Positions 33,244 through 45,077 of a stretch of 64,000 bases of DNA are shown one piece after another. The notes beneath the pieces were generated by a model, which saw only the letters and a program-made list of their open reading frames with translations, searched no databases and was not told where the DNA came from. The DNA lies in NCBI GenBank assembly GCA_015178975.1, contig WHVD01000044.1, positions 186,001-250,000 of the forward strand. The letters are read 5' to 3'. The translations under genes were made by a program, and so were the position numbers. Origin of the DNA: Hysterangium stoloniferum. Lineage: Eukaryota; Basidiomycota; Agaricomycetes; Hysterangiales; Hysterangiaceae. Position 1 is the first letter of the stretch; each line of letters begins with the position of its first letter.

Positions 33244-34928
33244 GAACGAGTTCGCCATAGCATTTGTAGAAGCTGGACGTCTCATTCGTTTCCTAGACTG
33301 CCCCTTCTCTTGCTGTCGGGGAGAAAGTGTCGGATTTAATCAAGGAGTCACTTGCCGCCAAGGCTGGGTGAGCTCGAGGTCGATCATACCACTTTCGAGA
33401 ATGTACATCTATATATCTTGCTAACATCGCAATATCCTGGATACCGGTATAAACCTACAAAATGTACACCACGTGTTGATGTTTATGACAGTGTTGCCGG
33501 GCAAGGTGCGACTATGAGGTTGGATCATGGGCTGTAAAGACATACTTCGAGCTGCTTCTGATTGTACTTACGTCCTGGGGTTTAATCACTTAAAGCAACG
33601 TGAGCCAACTCAAAATTTCTCCAATGGCTCCCTAGCTCTCCGTCAGATTCTCGCCATGCCATATTGGTAATTTTGGATCCCAATGCACTTCTACATCGCT
33701 TGTACAGATACCCGACGCGACACCTTGGCATCATCCTCTTTGCCTGTCTCCACATTAAAAATGCCACGATATCTCCATTTTACGGAATGGCTGTGATCAA
33801 GGCTGGTAGTCCATTTTGTCAACACGAGTCTAAACATGAAGAAAAAGTGGTTTCTCGGCGGGCCCACATGATGGGAAGTTGTTAGGCTCTGAAGTCCGTC
33901 AGCTCCCCGGTGATTCTGTCATTCAGCGTGATCCAATCATACTCACCGCGGTAGAAGCAAAGCGTCTTTGACACACAGGCTTCCTTCCTTATGCCCGTGT
34001 TGCTCTACAACATTTATAATGTAGTGCGTATCTTCTTCATTAATATTGCAAGCTAGAGATACTATAAAATCGCATCGTCAATGTTCACAGTGCCGCAAGG
34101 GTTTGGGGGCTATGAACAACCCCAGTCCTGTACCGAGAACTGGGCAATAAAATCTACATCGACTCGTGGCATAGGAAGAAGTTGAAATGACATTAGTTGC
34201 ATATTCGTGCTGTTACGCGGTGTAAGCCACTAGGACGCGACGATACGCCGTCCCCTTCACTCCCCCCCCCTGATTGGTAAGACTTTGGCGTGTCGCTACA
34301 ATTGTAACAACCTTCCTGATTTGAACACTCACCCTCTCATGATTTCTTCCGACGACTAGCTTTGAGCCTCAGCGGGGGCATTCCACCCTTCTATTCCCGA
34401 TGGCAGTGCTAGCTGGGATATATGCCTTCCAAAGACCTGGTATGTCGCATAATAAAGTAATACGCTTATCGAGATGTTCAAATCTTACTCTGTCAACACG
34501 CTTTTGCAGACATATCTCCCTATCCACTAAAATATTTGTTCACCATTTTCGTTTTATGCTATGCAGGGGTATTCAGACATAACGGCCCAACTAAGTATCC
34601 ACCGGTTACCTGCTCAATATGTATATCCTTGTTACACTCAACTTGCACCACCATGTTCTCAGATCCCCTGGGTTTCCCAATTCTCACATAGCGTATTCTT
34701 ACACCCCCAGGATACCCGACTCTCATATAGCGTATTCCTACTCATTCTCAGTGGAAGTTATTCTTCCATTAATAATCAATCATTATACGATACTTCCCTA
34801 GAAAAGTTCTTTTCTGAAACTTCCTGCTTTTGTAGCGCTATGGAGCGGGATTTCCCGTGGAAAGCCCAACATCTTTGCAGTTTCTCAGGTCCACACTTTC
34901 AAGTTCGGTCTTACAACTCTTAATACGA
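33244..34928. other. No supported gene
   Basis: Only short open frames. A plus-strand phrase near 33340 (VSDLIKESLAAKA) precedes a possible GTGAGC donor, and 33664-33885 is open for 73 residues. Neither has a family signature. A T-rich and C-rich stretch around 34660-34740 contains a repeated ATACCCGACTCTCATATAGC-like phrase. Confidence 0.35.
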
Positions 34929-37160
34929 ACGAGGTAATTATGTTCTCTGGCATGATTATTACGTTCTACCGTATGTATGCTCTCATCTGACTTGCTTTGA
35001 ACCCATTTCGGTATGACAGAAGCCCTTATCTCATTGTCATTGGATTGATCATTGCCTTATTTCAGGATAGAGAATGGCATTACTATTTTCTATCTTTATA
35101 ATTATATTTTAAGAGAATAGATGACATCTAAGGCCCTCGACGCAACATCGACACGTGCTTGCTACATGTCGTGACGCCGAGGGGCTATCAAACAAAAATC
35201 TATTTAAACGTATGTATCTTTGCTCCCAAGGGTTTTTATCGGAATGCTATCGACGAGACATAGGGTTATACCTTTGTTCCGGACAACATCAAAAGATAGC
35301 AAATTTCTCGCTGATATAAACCTGATGATTATTGTTTGTCGTAGATGTGGACAGCATGAAAAAAAAACGTGCTCGTACGGGAGAAGCAACAATGGTAGCA
35401 TGTGAACAATTCAAATCCCGTGTTCAGAGGTGCGATTCTGCCCTCAAATATTGGTGAGCCATTTTTGCAGGTTCCTGATCCTTCGGTGAAGGAAAAGAAT
35501 CAGCCCAATGAAGAAGGCGATTGGTTCCTTGACGTCTGAACCGACGGCAGGCATACTGCACGTCAGCCTTACCCCCAACGCCAGTTTTCCCACTGACTAG
35601 GCCACTCTGAATTTACTCTCGTATTGTATAGATAGAAAATCTTTCTTTCAAATGCACTTCAACCGTTTTTCCATATTTCCTAACCCATTGGGTTATATTC
35701 ATATCATATCTATATCCTCCGAAGCGCCTCCAACCGGCCATTCGCTAATTCTCACCCAGCTGTTTCTATTACCTTCTATACATCTTATGACATGTCAAAA
35801 CTTTAATTGAAACGCAACTTGAAAATAACCCCTAAAAATGATATTAAGCCAAGTGCCACAGTACCTGAAGAGGCGCAGCTTATTGTGGGTCCATCACATG
35901 GCTCAGATTAGCACCCACACTAACAAGTTGTATAACAAGTCATATTGAAAGAAAGTATCCCATACACCGCTATGGCACCACCTACTGATTCAACATCCAG
36001 ACCAGTTTGACGTCTCGGTAGGTGAAGTGTGCAAGTTCATAATCCGTCTCTTGCCAGAAAGGATGTTTGTTCACGTATGTTTCAAATTGCTCCCACAATT
36101 GTTGCAACTCTGCCTCCACATTACGTCCACTGTCCTGCCCCGATTCTTTCAAAGGGTTACAGTACGCCTGTATATGATTGTCTAGACAACGTTTGGTCAT
36201 AAAAACCGACAAACCCAGACACCCGTCCAATGGACAAGTGTACACGGCGGCAAGCAGTATGTCATGCCTGCTCGTTGAATTGATGATCAACTTATTGTGG
36301 TTCGCATTTGGATATGTCAGGGCAATTTTGAGGTCCTTATAGGCATGAACTTGCAGCCAGTGTTTGGTGAGGAAAGAATTTTACTTGAAATCCTTATAAC
36401 ACAGCTTGCAAATTTTCAAGTCTGCAGGTGAATCGGCGCTGATGAACCTCATGACGTTCCCTATTTTCCCGAAAGGGGTGGGAAATACCGCGGTCATGGT
36501 GGCGGCCTCAATAAGTGTGCTGACCGTGAAAAAACGGCCAAGCATGCGACTGTGTCATCGTCATCTTCGCTAGCTTTTTGGCGCTTGTGGGCATCATTAG
36601 GGTAGCGGAGGGGGAAGGGAACTGTGCGAGCGTGGTCGTATTCGCGAACACTTCCTCTGGTTCCTGGCCATCTCCCTACACGGTTCATGCTCCATGGCGC
36701 CAGATTTCTACCCCATGGGTCTGTCGTGTTTTAGATTTTGATTGTCGGGGAAGCTGGAGTGGTGATGCACGTTTAACAATAAATTTGTTAGTCAGCATAT
36801 ATTTATTTATGAAAATGCTTACTATGTAAAACTCCCCCGGCATGCGAAGGGATTTCCATCGAATGGATGATCGGGGTGCTCCAGATTGGGGGGTGTGGAG
36901 GCTGCAATCTGTGGTGCACTCATGTGAAATTCTTCCCCGAAATCGTGGTGCAATATGCTGTGTTTTCATCAATAAAAGTCATTGATTATTGCCAAATGGA
37001 ATTTAGCGGGATTCCTTCCTGGTACATCTACTATGATCTTCATGAGCTACAAAACAAATTTAGTTTGATCTGAGATCTAAATTTCTGAATCATATTGAGG
37101 CTAATGAGGAAACAAACCTGATGGTGCCCGCTGATTTGAGTAGGCAGGCATTGCTGTTGA
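34929..37160 (+). repeat. Segmental duplication, direct copy
   Basis: Matches 28984-31260 almost throughout, in the same direction. Differences are scattered, with a few small deletions (for example in the AACGGGCAACATC stretch near 29355 versus 35283). Confidence 0.88.
35982..36716 (-). pseudogene. Broken copy of the C2H2-like gene
   Basis: Equivalent to 30069-30818. The last 102 codons remain open (CPLDGCLGLSVFMTKRC, NVEAELQQLWEQFETYVN). The finger region is interrupted: near 36382 the ATTTTACTTGAAATCC stretch replaces the intact copy's frame, and further frame changes occur near 36515-36560. Confidence 0.75.
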
Positions 37161-37344
37161 ATAAAAACTGTCTCATCTTATTAGGTATAACGAGTATAGT
37201 AGAAGTAAGTGTTAAATATGTTATTGTTGTAAGCCGTTGAGAGTGCTCACGGTCTTGCTACGCATTTTTTGTTTTAACACAGTATATTTGAAAACGCTCG
37301 GCTACGTAGTACGTTACAGTAGCTTAGTAAATAAAACTTAACCT

Positions 37345-37904
37345 TGTCAGTTTGCTTTTGCCTTTCTTATATTTTTCACTGATTCTGATGAGCTACAAGC
37401 CAGCCCTGTTCTTTCTTCTAGTCCATCAATGTTTTGGGTGTAGGAAAGAAGTTTCCCTTTAGTGTCCAGAGTCTTGTTAAAATAGTGAGTTGGGGACAGG
37501 GTCGTGAGGTTGATGGGTGATTTCGGTTTTGCCATAAATGTATAGAAAAGTGCGGTGGACGTGGGATCGCGGAATAACACAGCATCGAATAGGTTGCGGC
37601 CTTTCATAATAGCATCTGGTACCTCGCCTTCACGAGTGCATACAGACCATGTGAAGAACGAAAATCCTTTCAAATTCAAGTTAGCATTTATCGTGTGAAG
37701 ATACCAGTGTGTAATTCCAGGTATGCCATATGAACAGGAGATACCCATACCAGTCACCACTACAATCCACTTGCTCTTGGATATGGTGAAGGAAAGTGAG
37801 GTTAAAGCACACCATGTAGGGATATCAGTGGAAGATAAATTTGTATCGAGTGTGACCATGATTGGATATCTCGTTTTCAGGAAGGGATGGAGGAATGTCA
37901 AATA
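37345..37904 (-). pseudogene. Sirtuin copy, inverted, truncated
   Basis: The minus-strand frame contains IVVVTGMGISCSYGIPG, then KGRNLFDAVLFRDPTSTALF and YTQNIDGLEERTG, and ends at SSSESVKNI. The usual VVTGAGIS has Ala to Met. The intron before DFRSS (read DFRSSHGLYALV after splicing) has lost its GT donor (GGAATT instead of GTAATT). The chain stops before the catalytic His. It is the 5' half of the 32.4-kb gene in inverted orientation, cut off at 37904 by the Ngaro-like element. Confidence 0.8.
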
Positions 37905-38105
37905 CTCCAGCTTCATCTACTGCAGTAATGCTCTGTGCGAGGAGCTGTATGGTTGGGTAGGGGGAGAGTGTAGATGAGTGCAAAATATTAGGATTGTAAT
38001 GACCGTGTTGTAGTAGTAAAAGATGAAAAGGCATGAGAGTCCTCAGTATGCTCGGCTGGACGTTGAGTGCTGGACTACTCCCGGCATCCCAGGGATTGTA
38101 TGGCA
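37905..38105 (-). repeat. Joined A-B terminal repeat
   Basis: On the minus strand an A segment starting AGTATCGAGGTGCC passes directly into the B end, which finishes CAGTAGATGAAGCTGGAG. The join lies at a short shared CACTC. It abuts the second half of the RT gene. Confidence 0.7.
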
Positions 38106-38969
38106 CCTCGATACTCAAGACCATTCTCATCAGTACAGAAATATATTGGCTTCATGTGAGATTTGGATGCCAGAATGGTGGCACTCCCTCAAGAGAAACT
38201 CGATGCGACGCTGAAACTCATCAAGCAATGGGAGGTAGAAGAAGACCGATTCTCGGCAAACAATGCAGAGAGACTACATGGAAAATTGGTACACATATCT
38301 TTTATCTTTCCATGGATAAAACCATTCCTTCGCTCCATTGCCTCATTTGCAAGCAGCTTCACATCACGAAGAGCGGCATTCCCACCCAGCCCAGATGTCC
38401 GAGCGGATATGTCCTGGGTTCAGTTTATACTGCAACACTTACCAAACAAGGTTCCTATTGCATCATCGGAGGTAGTGGACTTAGGCTGGTGGGGGGATGC
38501 CAGTACATCCTTTGGGTTGGGCATGGTAATCGGCAACCACTGGGCAGTGTGGAAGTGGGCTCCTGGCTTTGAAGTGGGCCCACATCGGCAATGTGACATT
38601 GGTTGGGCAGAGGCCGTCGCTGTGGAAATGGGCCTGAGGCTGGCACTACAGATTGGTGCAATACAGGAGCGGAGCCAAGCACAGTCTATTTTCTTGGTAC
38701 GATCAGACAACAGTGGCGTAGTCGCCGTTTTGAACAAAGGCTGCTCACGCAGCAAGGAAACAAACAAGGTTCTAAAAGAAATATACAAGTTGTTAGCCTT
38801 GAATCGCATACAGCTGAAGGCCGAGTACGTGCCATCGAGGGACAATATTGCAGATGCTCTCTCATGAGGGCACATCATCAAATTCCTCAAAGGCCTTCCA
38901 GCAGCACATACTCAAGCTGAGATGGATATCCCTGGACACCTGAGACCACAAATCCAATCATTGTAGCCC
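38106..38969 (+). pseudogene. RT C-terminal end and RNase H of the Ngaro-like element
   Basis: Starts in the RT thumb: RPFSSVQKYIGFM, then a TGA where Trp is expected, then DLDARMVALPQEKLDATLKL. RNase H follows with its acidic residues kept: Asp in WWGDASTSFG, Glu in WAEAVAVEMGL, Asp in LVRSDNSGVVAVL and Asp in VPSRDNIADALS. The frame stops at 38865-38867 (TGA where CGA for Arg is expected) and continues in the same frame to about 38967 (GHIIKFLKGLPAAHTQAEMD). Two such stops make this a pseudogene. The first half of the RT lies at 42507-43108 on the opposite strand. Confidence 0.82.
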
Positions 38970-39496
38970 CAGCCAGAGTGTCGGCACCATTTGCCCATAC
39001 ATTTCAGGCAACGGCGCCAAGTCAGTTGCACTTGGTGCCATCAATACTTAGACCGCCATGCAAAGCTGGGGAAAGGCTTTTCAAGTGGAGAGGGATTGAC
39101 ATACCACCACTGGCTACAGTACAACACCCAGTATTGCAATTACTCACATCCATGGCCTCTGAAGCATCTCTTCGGGATGCAGGTAGCTATGGATCGGGCC
39201 TGCGCAAGTTCCACATTTTCTGTGACATATTTTCCATAGCAGAGGTGGTCAGACTACCAGCATCCTTTCCAATTTTGCACTCCTTTGCTCTTTGGGCGGC
39301 AGCTGACCCATCTTTTCTGGGAGAGGTACTAACCGCTGGAACCACATTTGAGACAATTTCAGTTAGCATCATGTGGAAATACCTGTCAGCAATCAGGGCG
39401 TGGCACATAGCCCAAGGTTGGCCACCGCCATTATCAGATGATGAGCAATCAAGGATAGAATGGTCATTGAGAGGACTGGAGAACTTACAAGGTAAT

Positions 39497-40232
39497 TGTT
39501 ACGACCGTGTCACAACCCTATCAGTCCTGAGGTTATCGCCACTTATCAACAATTCAAGTTACTATTCAAGTCACCACATCAGAAACCATCAGCCCCCAAA
39601 GCTGACATATGTTTTCACGATGATCAAACTCCATTTACGCCCACGTCAAAATAACTCGTATTGTCTGGTTAAACTTTTGATACGTCCCTTTTATTATGTT
39701 GATCCATTCAATCCTATGTTTCACATATGTCTATCTATATTTGTAGTCCTTGAACTATTTCCTTTTATCGTAATTCTGCCCTCGGTTATCATCGGCCTCC
39801 GAACTAATCATAAACTTCCCATTCCTAGTCAAGCTTATTGTTAATACCGTTTTCTGCCCTTCTCCCCATTAGTATTTTCTAGACACCTGTTACTTGTATA
39901 TGAACCCGCTGTAGTTGTAGTTACTAGGCAATCAGAATATTGACTCAGAATACCCTCATACGTCTGTAACAGTCTCATACTAAGAATCCCCTCATCTGCC
40001 TTCACGTGCGCTCACCCACTCCCGGCCCTGACCCCTTGGCCTGACACACGACTTGTCCTTCGGTCCCGATTGGTATATCGCCGAAAGGACTTCTTTAGGA
40101 TTAGTCTTCGCCCGTCCGAAATTTAAGGACACCCTACGGATATTTGCAAGGGCGCAGCACATAAGCTGAAGCCAAGTCCTTCCGATCGGTCCCTGTCGGC
40201 CACCGACATTAGTCAGTTTTCAGTTCTTAACA
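39497..40232 (+). repeat. Solo LTR, family E, in the recombinase gene
   Basis: 736 bp, starts TGTTACGACC and ends TTCTTAACA, flanked by GTAAT at 39492-39496 and 40233-40237. The internal phrase CTTTTATTATGTTGATCCATTC is shared, with small changes, with the copies at 40787, 48939 and 51697. Confidence 0.93.
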
Positions 40233-40786
40233 GTAATACTCAAAAATGGCCTCCACGACCACCAATAAAATTGAAGATGTTGTTGGCACTGAATACATCA
40301 TTGAATTTGGATAACCCCTTCAATGCTTGTATTTGGGCAGTGTCGACATGTGCATTTTGGGGACTAATGAGGTTTGGGAGGTGACAGTCCAATCCAGATC
40401 GCATTTTGAGGTTAGTAAACACCTAAAACACCAGGATGTCTTAATTAGTTGGGACAATGATGGCAAACGGTATGTGCAATTGGACTTACCTTCAGCAAAG
40501 ACAGCCAAAGCAGGCACATATCAATCAGTTTTCCTAATGGACCAACAGAAGGCTTGCCCAATTGAAGCACTAATCAACTTGTCGAAAGTCATCCCAGCTG
40601 GACCTAACAATCTGCTTTTTTGCTGGCATGATGATAAGGGTGAGATTAGACCAATGGTCAAGAAAGTGGCAATGGATTGGATAAACTCAATTCTCAATAT
40701 ATGGGGATGGGGAACAACTTTTGGACATCCATTTTGTATTGGGGGAGCATCCTTTTTCTTAGCACAAGGGGTCAATCCGGAGATAG

Positions 40787-41510
40787 TGTTAAGAACTGAA
40801 AACTGACTAATGTTGGTGGCTGACAGAGACCGATCGGAAGGACTCGGCTTCAGCTTATGTGCTGCGCCCTCACAAATGTCTGTAGGGTGTCCTTAGATTT
40901 CGGACGGGCGAAGACTAATCCTAAAGAGTTCCTTTCAGTGAGATACCAATCGGAACCGAAGGACAAGTCGAGCGTCGGGCCAAGGGGTCGGGGCCGGGAG
41001 TGGGCAAGTGCACGCGAAGGCGGATGGGGGGATTCTTAGTATGAGACTGTTACAGATGTATGAGGGTATTCTGAGTCAATATTCTGATTGCCTAGTAACT
41101 ACAACTACAGCGGGTTCATATACAAGTAACAGGTGTCTAGAAAATACTAATGGGGAGAAGGGCGGAAAATGGTATTAACAATAAGCTTGACTAGGAACGG
41201 GAAGTTTATGATTAGTTTGGAGGCCGATGATAACCGACGGCGGAATTACGATAAAAGGAAATAGTTCAAGGACTACAAATATAGATAGACATATGTGAAA
41301 CATAGGATTGAACGGATCAACATAATAAAAGGGACGTATCAAAAGTTTAACCAGACAATACAAGTTATTTTGATGTGGGCGTAAATGGAGTTTGATCATC
41401 GCGAAAACATATGTCAGCTTCGGGGCCGATGGTTTCCGAAGTGGTGACTTGAAAACATTGATAAGTGGCGATAACCTCGGGACTGATAGGGTTGCGACAC
41501 GGTCATAACA
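40787..41510 (-). repeat. Solo LTR, family E, inverted, in the recombinase gene
   Basis: 724 bp in opposite orientation to the copy at 39497, flanked by GATAG at 40782-40786 and 41511-41515. Together the two copies form a long inverted repeat around a 554-bp loop. Confidence 0.93.
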
Positions 41511-41649
41511 GATAGTGAGATTGGCAGGTAGATGGAAATCATTGGCATATGAGGCGTATATTAGAACCTTTGAGCAAATGGCATCATGCCACATAGGGAA
41601 CCTTTCAGTAGGAAATATTGCTGCCTGAGGTTGGGTAGGTGGTGTAGCC

Positions 41650-42506
41650 TTGCCGCATTTGTTGCAGGCAGGTTTTAGTGGGTGAGCGGCAAGTCTTCCC
41701 ATGCATACGCGGAGAGCTAACACTCTCCCCCTACCCAACCATACAACTCCTTGCACAGAGCATTACTGAAGTAGATGAAGCTGGAGAGTATTGAGTGCCG
41801 TATGATCCCTGGCATGCCAGGAGTAGTTCGGCACTCAATGTTCAGCCGAGCGTACTGAGGACTCTCACACCTTTTCATTTTTTACTACTACAACACGGTC
41901 GTTACAATCCTAATATTTCACACTCATCTACACTCTATCATTCCTTTAGTCATTCTATTCAGTTTTACCCACCCACCCTCCTCTCATATGAAGGACCGTA
42001 TGAAAATTCAACAGTTCATTTATCTATAGTAACTCATAATAACAAGTCATTAATGTGAGAGTTGTAATGCATGAGGAGACCCGCCCTCCCAAGCGGCAAG
42101 TCTTCCCACACATACACAGAGAGCTAACACTCTCCCCCTACCCAACCATACAGCTCCTCGCACAGTGTCAGGGGACAACTTCAAGTTCCCCAAATTCACT
42201 CCTAACCTTCCAAAGATCTAGTCTCACAAGTCTAGGATGAGGGCACCCTTCCTTTTATCACATTTCAAACTCAGCTGCACCTTTAGTTAGTCACCCACTA
42301 GCCGAGGGCTCCTTAGACTTTTCTCTTCAGATTCCCTCTGCTAGGTAAGTAGTATTATACTCTGTATGTATGTAAATAGATAGGTATAGACTTACTTCGG
42401 ATTCCCTCTGCTAGTGCCCCAACTCAGTCACAGTGCGAGTCAGTGCGGTCTAGAGAGTCGCCCTCACACACAGAGCATTACTGAAGTAGATGAAGCTGGA
42501 GTCTTG
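41650..42506 (+). repeat. Split direct repeats B1-A2-B2 of the Ngaro-like element
   Basis: B1 (about 41680-41789) contains GCGGCAAGTCTTCCC, CTCTCCCCCTACCCAACC and ends GTAGATGAAGCTGGAG. It joins A2, which starts AGTATTGAGTGCCG and runs to about 41975. B2 repeats GCGGCAAGTCTTCCC at 42095 and ends with the same GTAGATGAAGCTGGAG at 42506. A solo LTR sits inside B2. Confidence 0.78.
42166..42468. repeat. Solo LTR, family F, inside repeat B2
   Basis: 303 bp, starts TGTCAGGGGAC and ends CGCCCTCACA, flanked by a perfect TSD, CACAG, at 42161-42165 and 42469-42473. GATTCCCTCTGCTAG occurs twice inside. No other copy is seen in this window, so the coding direction is unknown. Confidence 0.85.
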
Positions 42507-43108
42507 CTCTTGCTCTATGGTACACTGAACTGTGCTGTTAAGGCAATGAAATCGTCCTCTGTCCAAACTTGTCCTGGTAAATGGATAGCCAGGAAGTCAT
42601 CCACCCATTTGAGCAGCCACCCGAAGCCTGCTTTCCAGTATAAGGCTATGAGCATATCTGCTATACCACCAAACACCCCAGCACTAGAGGCTAAACCAAA
42701 TGCAACAGCCCAGTTGGTGTACACTAAGCCATCCCAGAAAATGCAACATGCATTTTGCTGGTCTGGCCATATAGGAGTCAATTGGTATGCTGCTGAAATA
42801 TCGAAGGTCGCCGCTACTGAACCCTCTGGGAGTGATAAAATTAATGCGGCTGCATCTGCAATTGTTCCCCATTCTGTCAGAAATTCATTAGAATTTATGC
42901 GACTGTTTATAGAAGCATGGTCTGGGTTGTCTTGGGGGAATGAGAGGTCCTGAATCATGCAGTAAGTGTTTGAACTCGGTTTTGGGATTAGTCCCGGGGG
43001 AGATGTCTGGAATGGCCCGATGATCCACTCCAGATCTCCCGGTGAGAAGCCTTTGGAGTAACGACCTGCCTCCTGCTCACTTGATATGTACCTGCTTATA
43101 AAGTCCAT
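42507..43108 (-). pseudogene. First part of RT of the Ngaro-like element
   Basis: The frame contains FSPGDLEWIIGPFQTSPPG, the catalytic-strand Asp in VAATFDISAAYQLTPIWP, and KWVDDFLAIHLPGQ, the VDD variant of the YxDD box usual in DIRS-type RTs. After LTAQFSVP comes a TAG where Trp is expected and the B2 repeat end. The thumb and RNase H continue at 38106 on the other strand. Confidence 0.85.
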
Positions 43109-44883
43109 ATCTATTGATGAAGATTTGTGATTCCTGAAAAATAGCTGTTCTTGTAATGTAGTCTTTCACCCCAATGTCAAATCCGTCAATCAAACCTGTT
43201 ATAATGTGCTGCCAATCCTGAGCTATACCGTATTTACTTAATATACACACCACACCAGCAGGGTCAAGCGGTGTCATGACCCTTCTCGGGTCAGAGCTGT
43301 TTGCAGGATCCTGCTCTGTGGCTGTCCTCGAAGCAGATACTGCACGCGTGGGTGTTGATGCAGCTGTCACCCCATCTACAAGACGATCCGAGGGCCCAGC
43401 TGAAGTAAAACTGTTTACCATTGGGTGCAGTGAGGGCTTGCTTGTTCTTGGTGCCATGCATGATTGGGACAGCGTTCTTTCCAGCTTCACTTTGCAATTG
43501 GAGGAGAAATGGCCTTGTGCTCCACACTGAAAAAAATGAGAAGTGTCCTTATCTGTGCACGGCTTCTTCCATGGTGAGGTTGGTTGGGGTGGTGCCCCTT
43601 CTGACCATGGGTGCTTGGGTGGAGTGACTATAGAGCGATGTATCCTCGACACCTGCAGTGCTACAAGTGTTGCTATAATGGTGAGAGCTTTGGGTCCAAA
43701 CAGCTTAAGTCGTGGGCCAAGTTATGAGCAGCTGCTTCTCATTGCTGGACATCATAATCCATGGCAACTTCCCAGCTGTGTGATTTTGCAACTGACGTTA
43801 CAATGGAATGGTGAGCTGAGAGCGCATTGGCCCTCTCATCACCAGCATGCACCCTGGTACGGTATACTGCCACTGCAGCAGCTGTGAGCCAATCAATTAT
43901 ACTAATACCCTTTTCATTCTCATGCTCCAGCCCTTTGGCCACAATGCCGCCTGTTGGCGAGAAGGTGAATTCCTCTACCCCCTTCTCTGCCTTTCTCCGT
44001 GCTTCTGTGGTGAGTGCAATATAAGGGATGTAGTGGAGGTGCCTAAAGGCATCTTCCACTTTCCGAGGAATCACTGATAATATATGCATGAGTTCAATGC
44101 TCATACAGGTATAGCAGAATCAACAGGGATAGAGCAAGGAAGACACCCCTCTCCCCCATGGCAAACACCTTGAGTCCTTCAGACTGCCAAATGGTGTCAT
44201 GTGCTCATGGCAAAATGTGCCATGCCGCATGCTTTCTGCAATGTCGCTAGACTCAGTCTATTATCGTGCATGCGCATTCTGAAATGCCTTGAAAACTGTA
44301 TGCCCAAAGTGGCACACGTGCATTCCACAACGTGGAAAACTGTCTGTATGGTCCCTGCATCACAATGCAATGCAAACCTAGCCATCCAACTGTGCTGGGA
44401 GGATAATAGTTGGTACTCACGGATTTCCAGTGGGTTTGCCTTGAAGCCTGGAATAATATCTGGCAGTGACATCTTCTTGCTGCTGTGAATTTCCTCAGCT
44501 GGTGAAGCTGTCATCTTGGTCTGCTGTAGTCTTTCTGGGCCTACAAACAATATTGTTACACCAGCTGATGAATCAACCATGGGTCTCCCTTCCTGCTCCT
44601 CGGAGTTGTTATCATTCATCAGCTGATGTCTATGTGCCATCAATTGAGCTATCTGTGCATCCAAAAGCTCAATTTCAGGATTGGAAGAATGTTGGCCTGA
44701 TTGGCCCCTGTCCCCTTCATTGGCAACAGCTTGCACTAGTAATGTGCTTGGGGCTCCCGGAGTCCCAGCCACTCTAGCAGATACCTCCTCTGGCCCCACA
44801 TTTATGTGAGGTGGGTGCCTATTATCACTCAGGTTAATACCTAAGTGCTCGAAAACCCCATGTGGGATGGGTCCAGATGTCAT
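43077..44883 (-). pseudogene. Gag-like gene of the Ngaro-like element
   Basis: The ATG at 44883 opens MTSGPIPHGVFEHLGINLSD; the first frame runs to 44197, the second is 44104-43739 and the third 43652-43077. The third has a CCHC knuckle, FFQCGAQGHFSSNC, whose first Cys is Phe. A fragment of the same gene at 49.8 kb keeps it (HCFQCGIQGHF). The third frame overlaps the RT start by about 30 bases. At least two frame breaks make it a pseudogene. The 5' A repeat lies immediately upstream. Confidence 0.75.
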
Positions 44884-44886
44884 GTT

Positions 44887-45077
44887 GTGAGATAAAACTA
44901 AATAGAATGACTAAAGGAATGATAGAGTGTAGATGAGTGCGAAATATTAGGATTGTAATGACCGTGTTGTAGTAGTAAAAAATGAAAAGGCATGAAAGTC
45001 CTCAGTACGCTTGGCTGGACATTGAGTGCCGAACTACTCCCGGCATGCCAGGGATTGTACGGCACTCGATACTCTGA
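44887..45077 (-). repeat. A1 terminal repeat upstream of gag
   Basis: On the minus strand it starts AGTATCGAGTGCCG and ends just before the gag ATG. It matches A2 at 41790-41975 and the copies at 37905 and 51.4 kb. Confidence 0.8.

Larger units (their letters stand above)
38945..41628 (+). pseudogene. Tyrosine recombinase, split by two solo LTRs
   Basis: The N-terminal, SAM-like part (to 39496) reads YGSGLRKFHIFCDIFSIAEV and IMWKYLSAIRAWHIAQGWPP. If the LTRs at 39497-40232 and 40787-41510 and one copy of each 5-bp duplication are left out, a single frame continues to 41628. The catalytic domain then shows the first Arg in FWGLMRFGEV, the HxxR box as GHPFCIGGASFFLAQGVNP (Arg replaced by Cys), a Trp in LAGRWKSLAY and the presumed nucleophile Tyr in YEAYIRTF. 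These recombinases integrate circular DNA copies of DIRS/Ngaro elements. The lost Arg and the two insertions make it inactive. Confidence 0.85.
37905..45077. mobile_element. Ngaro-like tyrosine-recombinase retroelement, rearranged
   Basis: The unit contains gag and the first part of RT on the minus strand (44883-42507), and the rest of RT, RNase H and a tyrosine recombinase on the plus strand (38106-41628). The repeat order after the recombinase is B1, A2, B2, with an A segment before gag (44887-45077). Split direct repeats together with a tyrosine recombinase are the hallmark of Ngaro/DIRS elements. The outer flanks (AATGTCAAATA at the left, TGACTGAGTCTGCTG at the right) together reconstitute the uninterrupted sequence at about 32385-32415 with no target-site duplication, as expected for recombinase-mediated insertion. 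An A-B repeat at 37905-38105 and the opposed halves show that the interior was later rearranged. Confidence 0.78.
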
